From Bowdeniella nasicola (GTDB lineage: Bacteria > Actinomycetota > Actinomycetes > Actinomycetales > Actinomycetaceae), in NCBI RefSeq assembly GCF_900107735.1, contig NZ_FNQV01000004.1:124001-188000 (forward strand): DNA of 64,000 bases. Reading direction: 5' to 3'. The notes beneath the pieces were generated by a model. The model did no database searches and was not told the origin of the DNA. It saw only the letters and a list, made by a program, of their open reading frames with translations. The first letter of the stretch is position 1, and every line of letters begins with the position of its first letter. Of the stretch, positions 17,556-25,941 are shown in pieces. A program made the translations under genes and the position numbers.

Positions 17556-18191
17556 ATGATGCGTGGAAAATCGAGCACTCTTATCCTCGCGGCGATGCCC
17601 GAGGAAGCCGCCCCCTATGAGGACATGGACCTCGACGCGACCATCGCCGTCACCGGCATCGGCGCCGTCAACGCCGCCGTCACCGCCACCCGCCTCATCA
17701 CCGAGCTGCACCCCCGCCTCGTGGTATCCACAGGATCGGCGGGCGGCCTCGGCCAGGGGCTTTCCATCGGCGACGTCGTCATCGGATCCGACTACCGCTA
17801 CCACGGCGCCGACGCCACCGCCTTCGGCTACGAGCTCGGCCAGATCCCCGGGATGCCCCCGGCGTTTTTCGGCGACGCCGACTCAATCGAGCATGCCCGA
17901 ACCCTGCCTGCCAGCCCCGACGCGCCCGTGCATATCGGCGGCATGCTTTCGGGTGATTCCTTCATCGCTGCGCACCTCGTCGACGATATTCGCCGCACCT
18001 TCCCCACCGCCCTGTCCACCGACATGGAGTCCACCGCGTTGGCCCACGCCTGCCACCTCGCGGGCATCCCCTTCGTCTCGGTGCGCGCCATCTCGGACCT
18101 GTGCGATGGCTCCGCCTCCGAGGCCTTCCACCTGAGCCTGCAGGAGGTCGCCACCCGCGCCGCCCACACCGTCGCAGCGCTGCTCGCCTAA
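17556..18191 (+). CDS. mtnN: 5'-methylthioadenosine/S-adenosylhomocysteine nucleosidase family protein
   Basis: 211-residue nucleoside phosphorylase-fold hydrolase, slightly shorter than the ~230 residues usual for MtnN. Marks are the N-terminal LAAMPEEA, the GIGxVNAA loop, STGSAGGL, the nucleoside-binding TDMESTALAHAC and the catalytic Asp in VRAISDLCDG. It would release adenine from SAH to give S-ribosylhomocysteine, the LuxS substrate. It begins with two Met codons; the first lies 6 bases after a TAGAGT hexamer. Confidence 0.9.
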   Translation: MMRGKSSTLILAAMPEEAAPYEDMDLDATIAVTGIGAVNAAVTATRLITELHPRLVVSTGSAGGLGQGLSIGDVVIGSDYRYHGADATAFGYELGQIPGMPPAFFGDADSIEHARTLPASPDAPVHIGGMLSGDSFIAAHLVDDIRRTFPTALSTDMESTALAHACHLAGIPFVSVRAISDLCDGSASEAFHLSLQEVATRAAHTVAALLA

Positions 18192-18194
18192 AAG

Positions 18195-18203
18195 TTATCC
18201 ACA
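18195..18203 (+). other. perfect DnaA-box match
   Basis: ttatccaca lies just after the mtnN stop. It is the only perfect match I noticed; without neighbours it could be chance. Confidence 0.3.
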
Positions 18204-18312
18204 GTTTCACCATCGGCCCTTGCGGCGATTTTCTCTCCCGGCTTGACTGTCATTCACGACAGCACGTCCCCGCCGCACCGGACGGGGACCCGGAAGAGAA
18301 AAGGAGCAGCCG

Positions 18313-19971
18313 ATGGCACTACTCAGCCCCGACGAGATCGCCGCAGCCCTGTCATCTCTTTCCGACGGCGATGATCCCGTTGCCGCATCGACGGTCGCCC
18401 TCGCCGCCGAGCTCCTGAACCGCGCATTCGATCGCGGCATTACCGCTGCCTCCCGCGAGGACCACCTCGCGATCTACGACGCGTACGAGGCATCCCACCG
18501 CTACGCCACCTACGGGCGGATGCGGGCCCTGGCCGCCGCCGATCAAGCCAAGGCCGGAAAAGTCCACGGCATGACGATGGCCGACTACGTCGCCGAACGC
18601 CGCCGCGTCCCCCGTCCGGCGGGCCTGACCGCGGTCCTCGATTCCCGCAGCGCGATCGCCCACCCCAACGCGCTCGCCGCAGCCGCCGCCGGCCACATGA
18701 ACGAACGCAACTTCAAACCCTGCATCGAGACTCTGAGCGAAATCGCCGAGGTCGTCACCCCCGAGCAACTCCCCGACATCGAAGCCGACGTCCTCGCCGC
18801 CGCCACCACCCCCATCCCGGAAAACTTCCGCCGCCGCACCCGCGAACTCATCCGCCGCGCCAACCGAAAAACCGCCCGGAAACAAGACGAGGTGGAGCGC
18901 ATTAACCGCACTCGCTCATACGCCCAGCGCAGCGCCAGCCTCATTCTTGTCGACGACGGCCGCGCCGGCGCGCGCATGAGCGTGCGATTCACCGCCGAAC
19001 AGTACGACGCCGTCCTGCCCGTCATCGAGTACTTCGCCGAACGCCAACGCCAAACCCTCAAGAGCGCGGGCCTGCCCACCGGCACCACCGCCACCCGCCG
19101 TGCCGACGCCCTCGCCTGGATCGTGGCCAACTTCTTTACTGACGATCCCGCGTGGAAGAACCGTTTCCCGACGCCGCCCGATCCGCGCACCCCGGACGCG
19201 CCAAACCCCTACCCCGCTCCGCCGCCGCACCTCGATCCGGCCGCGACGCTGGTCGAGGCCCCGGGCCGCATGTCCTTCCTTAGCCGCTCACACGCCAGGC
19301 GCGTCCGCGCAGCCCCGGTCGAATCCTGCGCCTTCGCGCCGCTGCCCTACGACGACGCCGTCGCCGCCCCAGGGCCGATCGCGAGCAACTCGCCCCGCCG
19401 CTCCTTCCACCCCACGGCCCGCAGCGCCACGCTCACCGTCGCGACCGCCAAGGCCGCCGTGACCGCCGCGCTGGCCTCCTACGGCGCCGCGGCCCCCGCA
19501 ACGCCCCACGATCTCGGACGCACCGCCCGCGGCCCCTCCCCGGACCTGCGCCTCATGGTGCGCCTGCGCGACGGCGGCTGCATCCACCCCAACTGCACCG
19601 CCGAGCCCTACCGCTGCGAAATCCACCACCTGCACTCCTTCGCGGACGGCGGCCCCACCAGCTTTTTCAACCTCGTCCTCGTCTGCCGCGCCCACCACCT
19701 GCTCCTGCAGCACGAACCCGGCAGCCGCACCCACTGGACCGCACGCATCGGCCCCGACGGCCTACCCGAGGTCATCCCGCCGGTCAGCATTGACCCACAA
19801 CAAACACCCCGGCGCCACGAACGTTTCACCCCCGACGATGATCGCCTCGGCCGATGGTTCCGCGGAAAAATCCCCGACGACGAGTCAGACAATCCTGACG
19901 ACGACGTCGAGTCTCCCGTCGCGCGCGAGTGGCCCGACGACGGAATCGGCGAGTCGGCCCGAGCCTCCTAG
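18313..19971 (+). CDS. DUF222 / HNH endonuclease domain protein (13E12 repeat type)
   Basis: 552 residues. The N-terminal ~420 residues are the DUF222 region common to the actinobacterial 13E12 family. The C-terminal HNH nuclease motif has Cys-x4-Cys in GCIHPNCTAEPYRCE, the catalytic IHHLHSFADGG and NLVLVCRAHHLLLQH. An Arg/Asp-rich tail follows. AAGGAG lies about 6 bases before the ATG. Such proteins are multicopy in actinobacteria and may be mobile-element associated, but the biological role is not established. A shared hairpin follows the gene. Confidence 0.88.
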   Translation: MALLSPDEIAAALSSLSDGDDPVAASTVALAAELLNRAFDRGITAASREDHLAIYDAYEASHRYATYGRMRALAAADQAKAGKVHGMTMADYVAERRRVPRPAGLTAVLDSRSAIAHPNALAAAAAGHMNERNFKPCIETLSEIAEVVTPEQLPDIEADVLAAATTPIPENFRRRTRELIRRANRKTARKQDEVERINRTRSYAQRSASLILVDDGRAGARMSVRFTAEQYDAVLPVIEYFAERQRQTLKSAGLPTGTTATRRADALAWIVANFFTDDPAWKNRFPTPPDPRTPDAPNPYPAPPPHLDPAATLVEAPGRMSFLSRSHARRVRAAPVESCAFAPLPYDDAVAAPGPIASNSPRRSFHPTARSATLTVATAKAAVTAALASYGAAAPATPHDLGRTARGPSPDLRLMVRLRDGGCIHPNCTAEPYRCEIHHLHSFADGGPTSFFNLVLVCRAHHLLLQHEPGSRTHWTARIGPDGLPEVIPPVSIDPQQTPRRHERFTPDDDRLGRWFRGKIPDDESDNPDDDVESPVAREWPDDGIGESARAS

Positions 19972-20037
19972 CCGATAAGCCCCTCCGCGCCGCGACATCC
20001 CCGGCCGCACCTCCGCGCCGCATCCCCCAACGCCAAC

Positions 20038-20086
20038 ACCCCGCCTGCTGCCCGCACTTTCGTGTGGTGCCCGCAGCAGACGGGGT
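20038..20086. terminator. bidirectional hairpin terminator
   Basis: A 14-bp inverted repeat with one mismatch (20038-20051 with 20073-20086) lies between the convergent HNH gene and the ABC permease gene. Confidence 0.65.
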
Positions 20087-20097
20087 GTTCGGCGTGC

Positions 20098-22884
20098 TTA
20101 TTCGGCGACCATCGCCTGAATCGGGCTCGTCTTCGCCGCCGTTCGCGCCGGCAACACGGACGCAATGAGCGACGCGATGACCGCAACCGCGAAGATCCCC
20201 GCGAGCCAACCCCAGGGCAGCGATAGCCCAAGGTCGAACCCGGTCTCGGCCGCGAGCGCCCGTATCCCCAGCCAGCCCTCGAAGATGCCAAGCGCCAGCC
20301 CGCCAACGGCCGCCGCCAGCGCAATGAGCAGCGCCTCCACCGAGAGCATCGCGCGCATCTGGCCCCGCGTGAACCCAAGCGCGCGCAGCAGCCCGGACTC
20401 CTGCGTCCGCTCCAGCACCGAAAGCGCCAGCGTATTGGAGACCCCGATGATCGAAATCGCCACCGCCGCGCCCAGCAGCCCCAGCACGACGTACATCATC
20501 GTGTCGAGGATCGAAAGGTAGCGGATCCGCTCAAACGCGCCACCATCAAGCTGAACATTCTCGCCGCTGCCCCGAATCGCACTCGCGATCTTGTTGAGCT
20601 GTCGCGTATCCACGTCGTCATCCAGCTTGATGATGATGGCCCCGCGCGTCACCGCAATGTCATGTTCACTCGTCAGCGACGAAAGTTCGCTCGCATTGAG
20701 CCATACCGACGCCTGGTCGGGCCCGCGCCCCTCGACGAGGGTGTATTGCATGCCGACGGCTTGCTCGCCAGGATTCGCCCGCGGGTCCGCGGCCGCGTCG
20801 GCAGGCAGGAATCGCAGCTCCCCCTTGCCATCGCTCGCCCCGTCCACCGCGCTAATCGAGCGCACCCCGAGCTCACCAGCTTCCGGGCGCGCGACGCGCG
20901 AGCGCCCCACATCGTAGGCCTCCGGCGTCATGCCGAAGACAGCAACGGGCGTCGCCACCTGCTCATCGCTCGATTCGGTCTCGCTGCCTGCCCCCTCACC
21001 AGCGGCCCCCTCAGCATCGCCCCCTTCAGATCCCGGACCACCGGCAGCTGCTCCCTGCTCCGGGTTCTCCTCGGCCCCCGGCTGGCCCTCGGACCCGGGA
21101 ACGCCTTCCGATTCCGGCCGCACCGGCAGGATCGTGCCGCTGCCAAGGTATCCACGCGCTACCTCTACCCCGACGGCCTGGGCCACGCCGTCCAGGTTCG
21201 CAATATCGCGCAGCTGCGCGTCCGAAAACTCATTCGATTGCGCGATGAGATCGACGGGCCGCCGCTCCGACAGCGTCTGGCTGAGCGAATTCTCCAGCGA
21301 ATACCGTCCCGTAATAACGGTGGTCACGAGCCCAATCCCGACGACAAGGGCTGCCGCCGTCGCCGCAGTGCGTCCGGGATTGCGTTGGGCGTTGGCGGCA
21401 GCCAGCTCGCTCGGCGCCCGCCGCTTCGCCCATCCCGCCGACAGCACCCGCAGCAGCGGCGGCACCATGTAGACGTACAGCATGATGAGCCCGACGAACA
21501 GCGCCATCCCGCCTGGCATCGCGATAATGAGCGACTCCTTGACGATGCCCGCAACCGCCGCCGCGGCGCCCGCGCCGGTCAGCAGCAAGCCCAGGATCAG
21601 CCGCACGATGCCGCGCCGGGACCGCACGGGTGCCACGTCCATCGGCCGCAGTGCCGCCAGCGGCGCCACCCGCGTCGCCCGCCGCGCCGGCCCCAGCGCG
21701 CAGATCACCGTCAGCACCACCCCGATGGCAAGACCCGCGAGCATTGGCACGTACGTGTCAGCAAACTCGGGCGTCAACTGCAGCATCGGGAACGTCCACA
21801 TGACGAGCCCCGCCCCCACGAGCGCCCCGATCGCCGAGGACACCAGCCCCACGATCGCGGCCTCGCCCAGCACCAGACGGCGCACCTGCCCGCCCTCGGC
21901 GCCGATGCAGCGCAGCAGCGCCAGCTCGCGGGTGCGTTGGACCACCAGCACCTGGAACGTCAGCGTGATGACGATGCCCGCCACCACCACGGCAATGAGC
22001 GCAAACGCCGTCGCGATCCCCGTGAGAATGCCCGTGCCGGTCGTGAACTGCTCGAGCTCCTTTTCCACGGCCTGATCGACGGTCAAGAAGGTCAGCGCAT
22101 CCGGCGCATCGGCCGCCGATACCCCCGCGGGCAGCAACTGCGCCGCCTGGAGGCGATCGATCAGCGTCGCCGCCCCCACGCCCGGCGCCGCCTTGACGAT
22201 GATCCGCGTCACCGAGTCGAATGTCGGGCCGGACCAGCTCTGCTCGGCCGCGGGCACGACGGCCTGGGGGAAGGAAAAACCGCTCTTAGGAAATACTCCG
22301 ACGACGGCCACCTGCGTGCCTTGCTGGTCCTGCCCGATAGGCGCGACCTCCATCGAATCGCCGACGTCGACCTTGAGCAGCTCCGCCGAATCCGCGTCGA
22401 GCGCGATCTGGTTGTCCGCCTCCGGCCAGCTGCCGCGGTCCATCGTCTGCCAGCGCACATCGGCGTCGATGAGCGGGAAGGCCTGCACGTGCGTGCGCTC
22501 CCCGGCATGGCGCACCTCGAGCGCGGAATTATTGACGACGCCAAGCGCCGCAACCCCGTCGACGTCCCGCACCTTTGCCGCGACGTCCTCGCACGTCGGC
22601 AGGTCGCGCGGTGCCGCGCCATCTTCCCCGCCCGCATCGCCTACGCCCCCCGCGTCGCCTACGCCGCCCGCGTCGCCCGCGCTTTGCAGCGCCGACTCCT
22701 GGCAGGAGATCTGCACGTCGGAGTTCTTCAGTATCTCGGCGAATGCCTGGCGCATCGTGGAGGTGAAGGCCCCGCCGAGGGACAGCGTGACGACGACGAA
22801 GGCCACCGCAACGATGACTGCGATCGTCGTCGCGATGAGGCGGCTCGGCCGCGAGCGCAGCTGCGTGAGCAGAACGTCCTTCAC
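20098..22884 (-). CDS. ABC transporter permease, FtsX/MacB type
   Basis: 928-residue permease with the duplicated FtsX layout: an N-terminal transmembrane segment, a large extracytoplasmic domain, a block of transmembrane segments near residues 270-460, then a second extracytoplasmic domain and three C-terminal segments ending in LPARTAAKTSPIQAMVAE. Two low-complexity insertions stand out: repeats of GDAGGV near residue 70 and a Gly/Glu/Ala/Ser-rich stretch near 600-650, both in extracytoplasmic parts. It overlaps its ATPase gene by 4 bases. The substrate is unknown; lipoprotein, peptide or antimicrobial export is possible. Confidence 0.88.
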   Translation of the reverse strand: MKDVLLTQLRSRPSRLIATTIAVIVAVAFVVVTLSLGGAFTSTMRQAFAEILKNSDVQISCQESALQSAGDAGGVGDAGGVGDAGGEDGAAPRDLPTCEDVAAKVRDVDGVAALGVVNNSALEVRHAGERTHVQAFPLIDADVRWQTMDRGSWPEADNQIALDADSAELLKVDVGDSMEVAPIGQDQQGTQVAVVGVFPKSGFSFPQAVVPAAEQSWSGPTFDSVTRIIVKAAPGVGAATLIDRLQAAQLLPAGVSAADAPDALTFLTVDQAVEKELEQFTTGTGILTGIATAFALIAVVVAGIVITLTFQVLVVQRTRELALLRCIGAEGGQVRRLVLGEAAIVGLVSSAIGALVGAGLVMWTFPMLQLTPEFADTYVPMLAGLAIGVVLTVICALGPARRATRVAPLAALRPMDVAPVRSRRGIVRLILGLLLTGAGAAAAVAGIVKESLIIAMPGGMALFVGLIMLYVYMVPPLLRVLSAGWAKRRAPSELAAANAQRNPGRTAATAAALVVGIGLVTTVITGRYSLENSLSQTLSERRPVDLIAQSNEFSDAQLRDIANLDGVAQAVGVEVARGYLGSGTILPVRPESEGVPGSEGQPGAEENPEQGAAAGGPGSEGGDAEGAAGEGAGSETESSDEQVATPVAVFGMTPEAYDVGRSRVARPEAGELGVRSISAVDGASDGKGELRFLPADAAADPRANPGEQAVGMQYTLVEGRGPDQASVWLNASELSSLTSEHDIAVTRGAIIIKLDDDVDTRQLNKIASAIRGSGENVQLDGGAFERIRYLSILDTMMYVVLGLLGAAVAISIIGVSNTLALSVLERTQESGLLRALGFTRGQMRAMLSVEALLIALAAAVGGLALGIFEGWLGIRALAAETGFDLGLSLPWGWLAGIFAVAVIASLIASVLPARTAAKTSPIQAMVAE

Positions 22885-23600
22885 TCCGCCACCCGCCGAC
22901 CTTGGCTGTGACCTGGGCGCTCATCGGAGACGATCACCCCGTCGGCCATCGACAGGATCCGGTCGCCCACACCGGCGGCGTTCGGGTCGTGCGTGACCAT
23001 GAGGACGGCCTGATCGAGATCGTCCACCGCGCTGCGCAAAAGCTGCAGCACCTCGGCGCTCGAGGCCGAATCGAGGTTGCCCGTCGGCTCATCGGCGATC
23101 AGCACCGCCGGCCGCGTCAGCAGCGCCCGCGCCACCGCGACGCGCTGCTGCTGTCCGCCGGAGAGCTCATAGGGGCGGTGATCGAGCCGCTCGGCGAGCC
23201 CCAGCGTCTCTATGAGCTGATCGAACCAGGCCTGATCGACGCTCTTGCGCGCCATCTTCGTCGGTAGCACGATGTTTTGCTGCGCGGTCATCGTCGGCAG
23301 CAGATTGAACGCCTGGAAGACGAACCCGATGCGATCACGACGAAACCGCGAGAGCTGCGCATCGCTCATCGCCGTAATGTCCTCGCCCGCGATCTGAACG
23401 CGCCCGCTCGTCACCGAGTCGAGCCCGGCCACGCAGTGCAGGAACGTCGATTTGCCCGAGCCCGACGGCCCCATCACCGAGGTGAACTCCCCCGCTTCGA
23501 TTGCCACGCTCACGTTGTCGACGGCTCTCACCGCGGCGTCGCCGGAGCCGTAGATCTTGGTCAGGTTTTCCGCGCGGATCGCGGCAGAGATGCTCGACAT
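22881..23600 (-). CDS. ABC transporter ATP-binding protein, LolD/MacB type
   Basis: 239-residue ATPase. Walker [10 protein letters not shown] near residue 46, signature [15 protein letters not shown], Walker [13 protein letters not shown] and the H-loop VTHDPNAAG are all present. ATPases of this subtype pair with FtsX-like permeases, and the permease gene follows with a 4-base overlap. Together they form one export or mechanotransmission complex at the cytoplasmic membrane. Confidence 0.93.
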   Translation of the reverse strand: MSSISAAIRAENLTKIYGSGDAAVRAVDNVSVAIEAGEFTSVMGPSGSGKSTFLHCVAGLDSVTSGRVQIAGEDITAMSDAQLSRFRRDRIGFVFQAFNLLPTMTAQQNIVLPTKMARKSVDQAWFDQLIETLGLAERLDHRPYELSGGQQQRVAVARALLTRPAVLIADEPTGNLDSASSAEVLQLLRSAVDDLDQAVLMVTHDPNAAGVGDRILSMADGVIVSDERPGHSQGRRVAE

Positions 23601-23742
23601 ACCACCATCGTGCCAGCATCTGCGGGCTGCGCACTATCGGCCGTTCGGAGGGGGCGGGCGCGGGCGGCTTCGCCGGTAAGGAGGGGAAAACCCTGACCGG
23701 CCGGTGTGAGGAACTGCAAGCTGTGGGCACAAGCGGCGCAGG

Positions 23743-23748
23743 TAGTAT
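23743..23748 (+). promoter_or_regulatory. -10 hexamer TAGTAT of the DsbA-like gene
   Basis: TAGTAT ends 7 bases before the ATG at 23756; no Shine-Dalgarno is present. Confidence 0.5.
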
Positions 23749-23755
23749 CGGGGGC

Positions 23756-24616
23756 ATGTCGTCTTACAGCCCGAACACCCCGACTCCGCACAAGCCGTCG
23801 CGGCCCACGCTCTCCCCGCTCGTCATCGTGCTGGCGACGCTGCTGGGGCTGCTGCTCGTCGTCGCCGGCTTCCTCGCGGGGCGCTACGCCTACAGCAGTA
23901 AGGCGACGCCCGCGCCGGGAGCGAGCGCGCCGGGCGGTGGCCAAGGCCAGGGCCAGGGCGGTCAGGGTCAAGGCGGCCAGGGCCAGGGCCAGCAGCCGCA
24001 GCCGGGCGAGACGCGCGATACGCTGCCCGAGCCCCCGCCCGAGGTGCTCGAGCTCATCCGGAAGGAACCCAAGCGCGAGGAGGGCGATCCCTTCGCCCAG
24101 GGCGCCGTCGACGCCCCCGTCGTGATCGTGGAGTACTCCGATTTCTCCTGCCCGTTCTGTGCGCAGTTCGCGACGAAGACCAAGCCCGAGATCCAAAAGC
24201 TCATCGACGACGGGACCGTCCGCTTCGAGTGGCGCGACCTCGCGCTCTTCCCCGAGGGCAAGACGACCGGCGCCGCGGGCCGCGCGGCCGCAGCGCAGGA
24301 CAAGTTCTGGGAGTTCCACGACCTCGTCTTCGCCGACCACTCCGGGCAGGGCCACCCGTCCTACACCGTCGATCAGTACGTCGAGTTCGCCAAGCAAGCC
24401 GGCGTTGAAGACCTGGACAAGTTCCGCGCCGCAATTGAGGATCCGGCACTGGAAGAGGCCGTCTTCAAGGCGACAGATGAGGCCGTCATGCGACTGGGAC
24501 TGCGCGGCACCCCCGCGTTCATCATCAACGACCAGGTCGTCTCCGGTGCCCAGCCAACCGAGTACTTCCAAAAGGTCATCCAGGAACAGCTCGACAAGGT
24601 CAACGCGGCGAAGTAA
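23756..24616 (+). CDS. membrane-anchored DsbA-family thiol-disulfide oxidoreductase
   Basis: 286 residues. Cytoplasmic N-terminus, one transmembrane helix (about 22-42), a Gly/Gln-rich flexible linker (about 60-80), then a thioredoxin-fold domain with redox CPFC at residues 132-135 and a cis-Pro loop in RGTPAFIIND. It probably forms or isomerises disulfides in exported proteins, such as the two-Cys lipoproteins encoded at 11-14 kb (inference). The start at 23756 follows a TAGTAT hexamer. The 3' end overlaps the convergent membrane protein gene by 17 bases. Confidence 0.88.
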   Translation: MSSYSPNTPTPHKPSRPTLSPLVIVLATLLGLLLVVAGFLAGRYAYSSKATPAPGASAPGGGQGQGQGGQGQGGQGQGQQPQPGETRDTLPEPPPEVLELIRKEPKREEGDPFAQGAVDAPVVIVEYSDFSCPFCAQFATKTKPEIQKLIDDGTVRFEWRDLALFPEGKTTGAAGRAAAAQDKFWEFHDLVFADHSGQGHPSYTVDQYVEFAKQAGVEDLDKFRAAIEDPALEEAVFKATDEAVMRLGLRGTPAFIINDQVVSGAQPTEYFQKVIQEQLDKVNAAK

Positions 24617-25058
24617 CCCCCTCCGGCGAGCTATCCGCCCCGCGCCCATCGCGCGTGAGAAAACCGACGAGGAAGGCCTGGGCAAACAGGAGCATGAGGA
24701 GCAGCAAGCCCGCATTCGACTGCCAGCGGGGATAAGCAGGCACTTCGAGTCCCTCGAGCTGCGTCCTGACGGAGTCTGTCACGTAACTCAGCGTCAGTCC
24801 CGCACCGACAGCGGCACACATGCTGACAAAGCGTCGTATCTTCGCCGTCGAGCGCCAGCCTTGCGTATCCGGTGCCTTGATCCGGTAGGAAAGGTAGCCA
24901 ACCCCCAGGGTGATGATGGCGAAACCCAATCGATACCCGGAATCTGAGACGGCTGAGGCGTAGTGATGCCCGTACCACCACAGCGCGAGGCCAGCGAGAA
25001 ACAGCGCGAGCACGCCCCACCAGCATCGAACTGAAAAGCGATCACCATCGTCGGTCAT
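24600..25058 (-). CDS. hypothetical membrane protein with about four transmembrane segments
   Basis: 152 residues with hydrophobic segments at about 11-30, 38-55, 75-92 and 118-138 and a charged C-terminus. I recognise no family. GGGGGA lies a few bases before the ATG at 25058. It is convergent with the DsbA-like gene and overlaps its end. Nothing in the context points to a function. Confidence 0.65.
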   Translation of the reverse strand: MTDDGDRFSVRCWWGVLALFLAGLALWWYGHHYASAVSDSGYRLGFAIITLGVGYLSYRIKAPDTQGWRSTAKIRRFVSMCAAVGAGLTLSYVTDSVRTQLEGLEVPAYPRWQSNAGLLLLMLLFAQAFLVGFLTRDGRGADSSPEGVTSPR

Positions 25059-25152
25059 TTGTCCCCCTGAGTTTGTGGCTACAGCGTATCCCCCAGGCTC
25101 AGCGCACACACGATCCTTCCCTCGGAGGATTCGGCGGCAGTGACGCACACCA

Positions 25153-25158
25153 TATGCT
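25153..25158 (+). promoter_or_regulatory. -10 hexamer TATGCT of the ABC ATPase gene
   Basis: TATGCT lies 6 bases before the ATG at 25165. Confidence 0.45.
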
Positions 25159-25164
25159 GGCGCT

Positions 25165-25941
25165 ATGACCACTCCTGAAGGCTCGGTTACGCCTGCGCTG
25201 CGGCTGGATTCGCTCACCAAGGACTTCGACGGGCGGCTCGTCGTCAATGAGCTCTCGCTCGATATCCCGCCAGGGTCGTTTTATGGCATCGTCGGGCCCA
25301 ATGGCGCGGGCAAGACGACGACGCTGTCCATGGCGACGGGGTTGCTGCGGCCCACGCGGGGGCACGCGTATGTGGCGGGCATCGATGTGTGGGCAGACCC
25401 GCCGGCGGCTAAGGCGCACATGGGCGTGCTCGCCGATGAGATGGCGACGTTTGACCGGCTCACCGGCCGCGAGCTGCTCACCTACACGGGGCTGCTGCAC
25501 CGGCTGGCACCCGACGTCGTCGACCAGCGGTGCGATGAGCTGCTGCAGGCGCTCGACCTCGGGCGAGACGGCGCGAAGCAGGTGGCCGATTATTCCGCGG
25601 GTATGCGCAAGAAGATCCTGCTCGCCACCGCGCTCATCGCGGCGCCGCGCCTGCTCATCTTGGACGAGCCCTTCGAGTCCGTCGATCCCGTCTCCGCACG
25701 CACGATGCGCGAAATCCTCGCGGCCTACGTCGATGGCGGTGGCACCGTCGTCATCTCTTCGCACGTCATGGAGCTCGTCGAGACGATGTGCGATCACGTG
25801 GCGATCATCCACGAGGGGCGGGTGCGCGCGGCCGGGACACTCGCCGAGGTGCGCGGCGAGCTCTCACTCGTCGACAGGTTCATCGAGCTCGTCGGCGCCA
25901 AGCACCTCGCCGAGGGGAGCCTGACGTGGTTGCGCTCCTGA
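25165..25941 (+). CDS. ABC transporter ATP-binding protein (ABC-2 type)
   Basis: 258-residue ATPase with Walker A GPNGAGKTTT near residue 49, a degenerate signature YSAGMRKKILLA (SAGM in place of SGGQ, as often in ABC-2 exporters), Walker B LLILDEPFESVD and H-loop ISSHVMELVE. It overlaps the start of the partner permease gene by 16 bases. It probably exports a small molecule or supports resistance; the substrate is unknown. Confidence 0.92.
   Translation: MTTPEGSVTPALRLDSLTKDFDGRLVVNELSLDIPPGSFYGIVGPNGAGKTTTLSMATGLLRPTRGHAYVAGIDVWADPPAAKAHMGVLADEMATFDRLTGRELLTYTGLLHRLAPDVVDQRCDELLQALDLGRDGAKQVADYSAGMRKKILLATALIAAPRLLILDEPFESVDPVSARTMREILAAYVDGGGTVVISSHVMELVETMCDHVAIIHEGRVRAAGTLAEVRGELSLVDRFIELVGAKHLAEGSLTWLRS

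Noticed and set aside
18195-18203. Replication origin
   Set aside because: One perfect DnaA box without a cluster, AT-rich unwinding element, dnaA or dnaN.
23935-24000. GC-rich tandem repeats as a regulatory repeat
   Set aside because: They encode the Gly/Gln linker of the DsbA-like protein.
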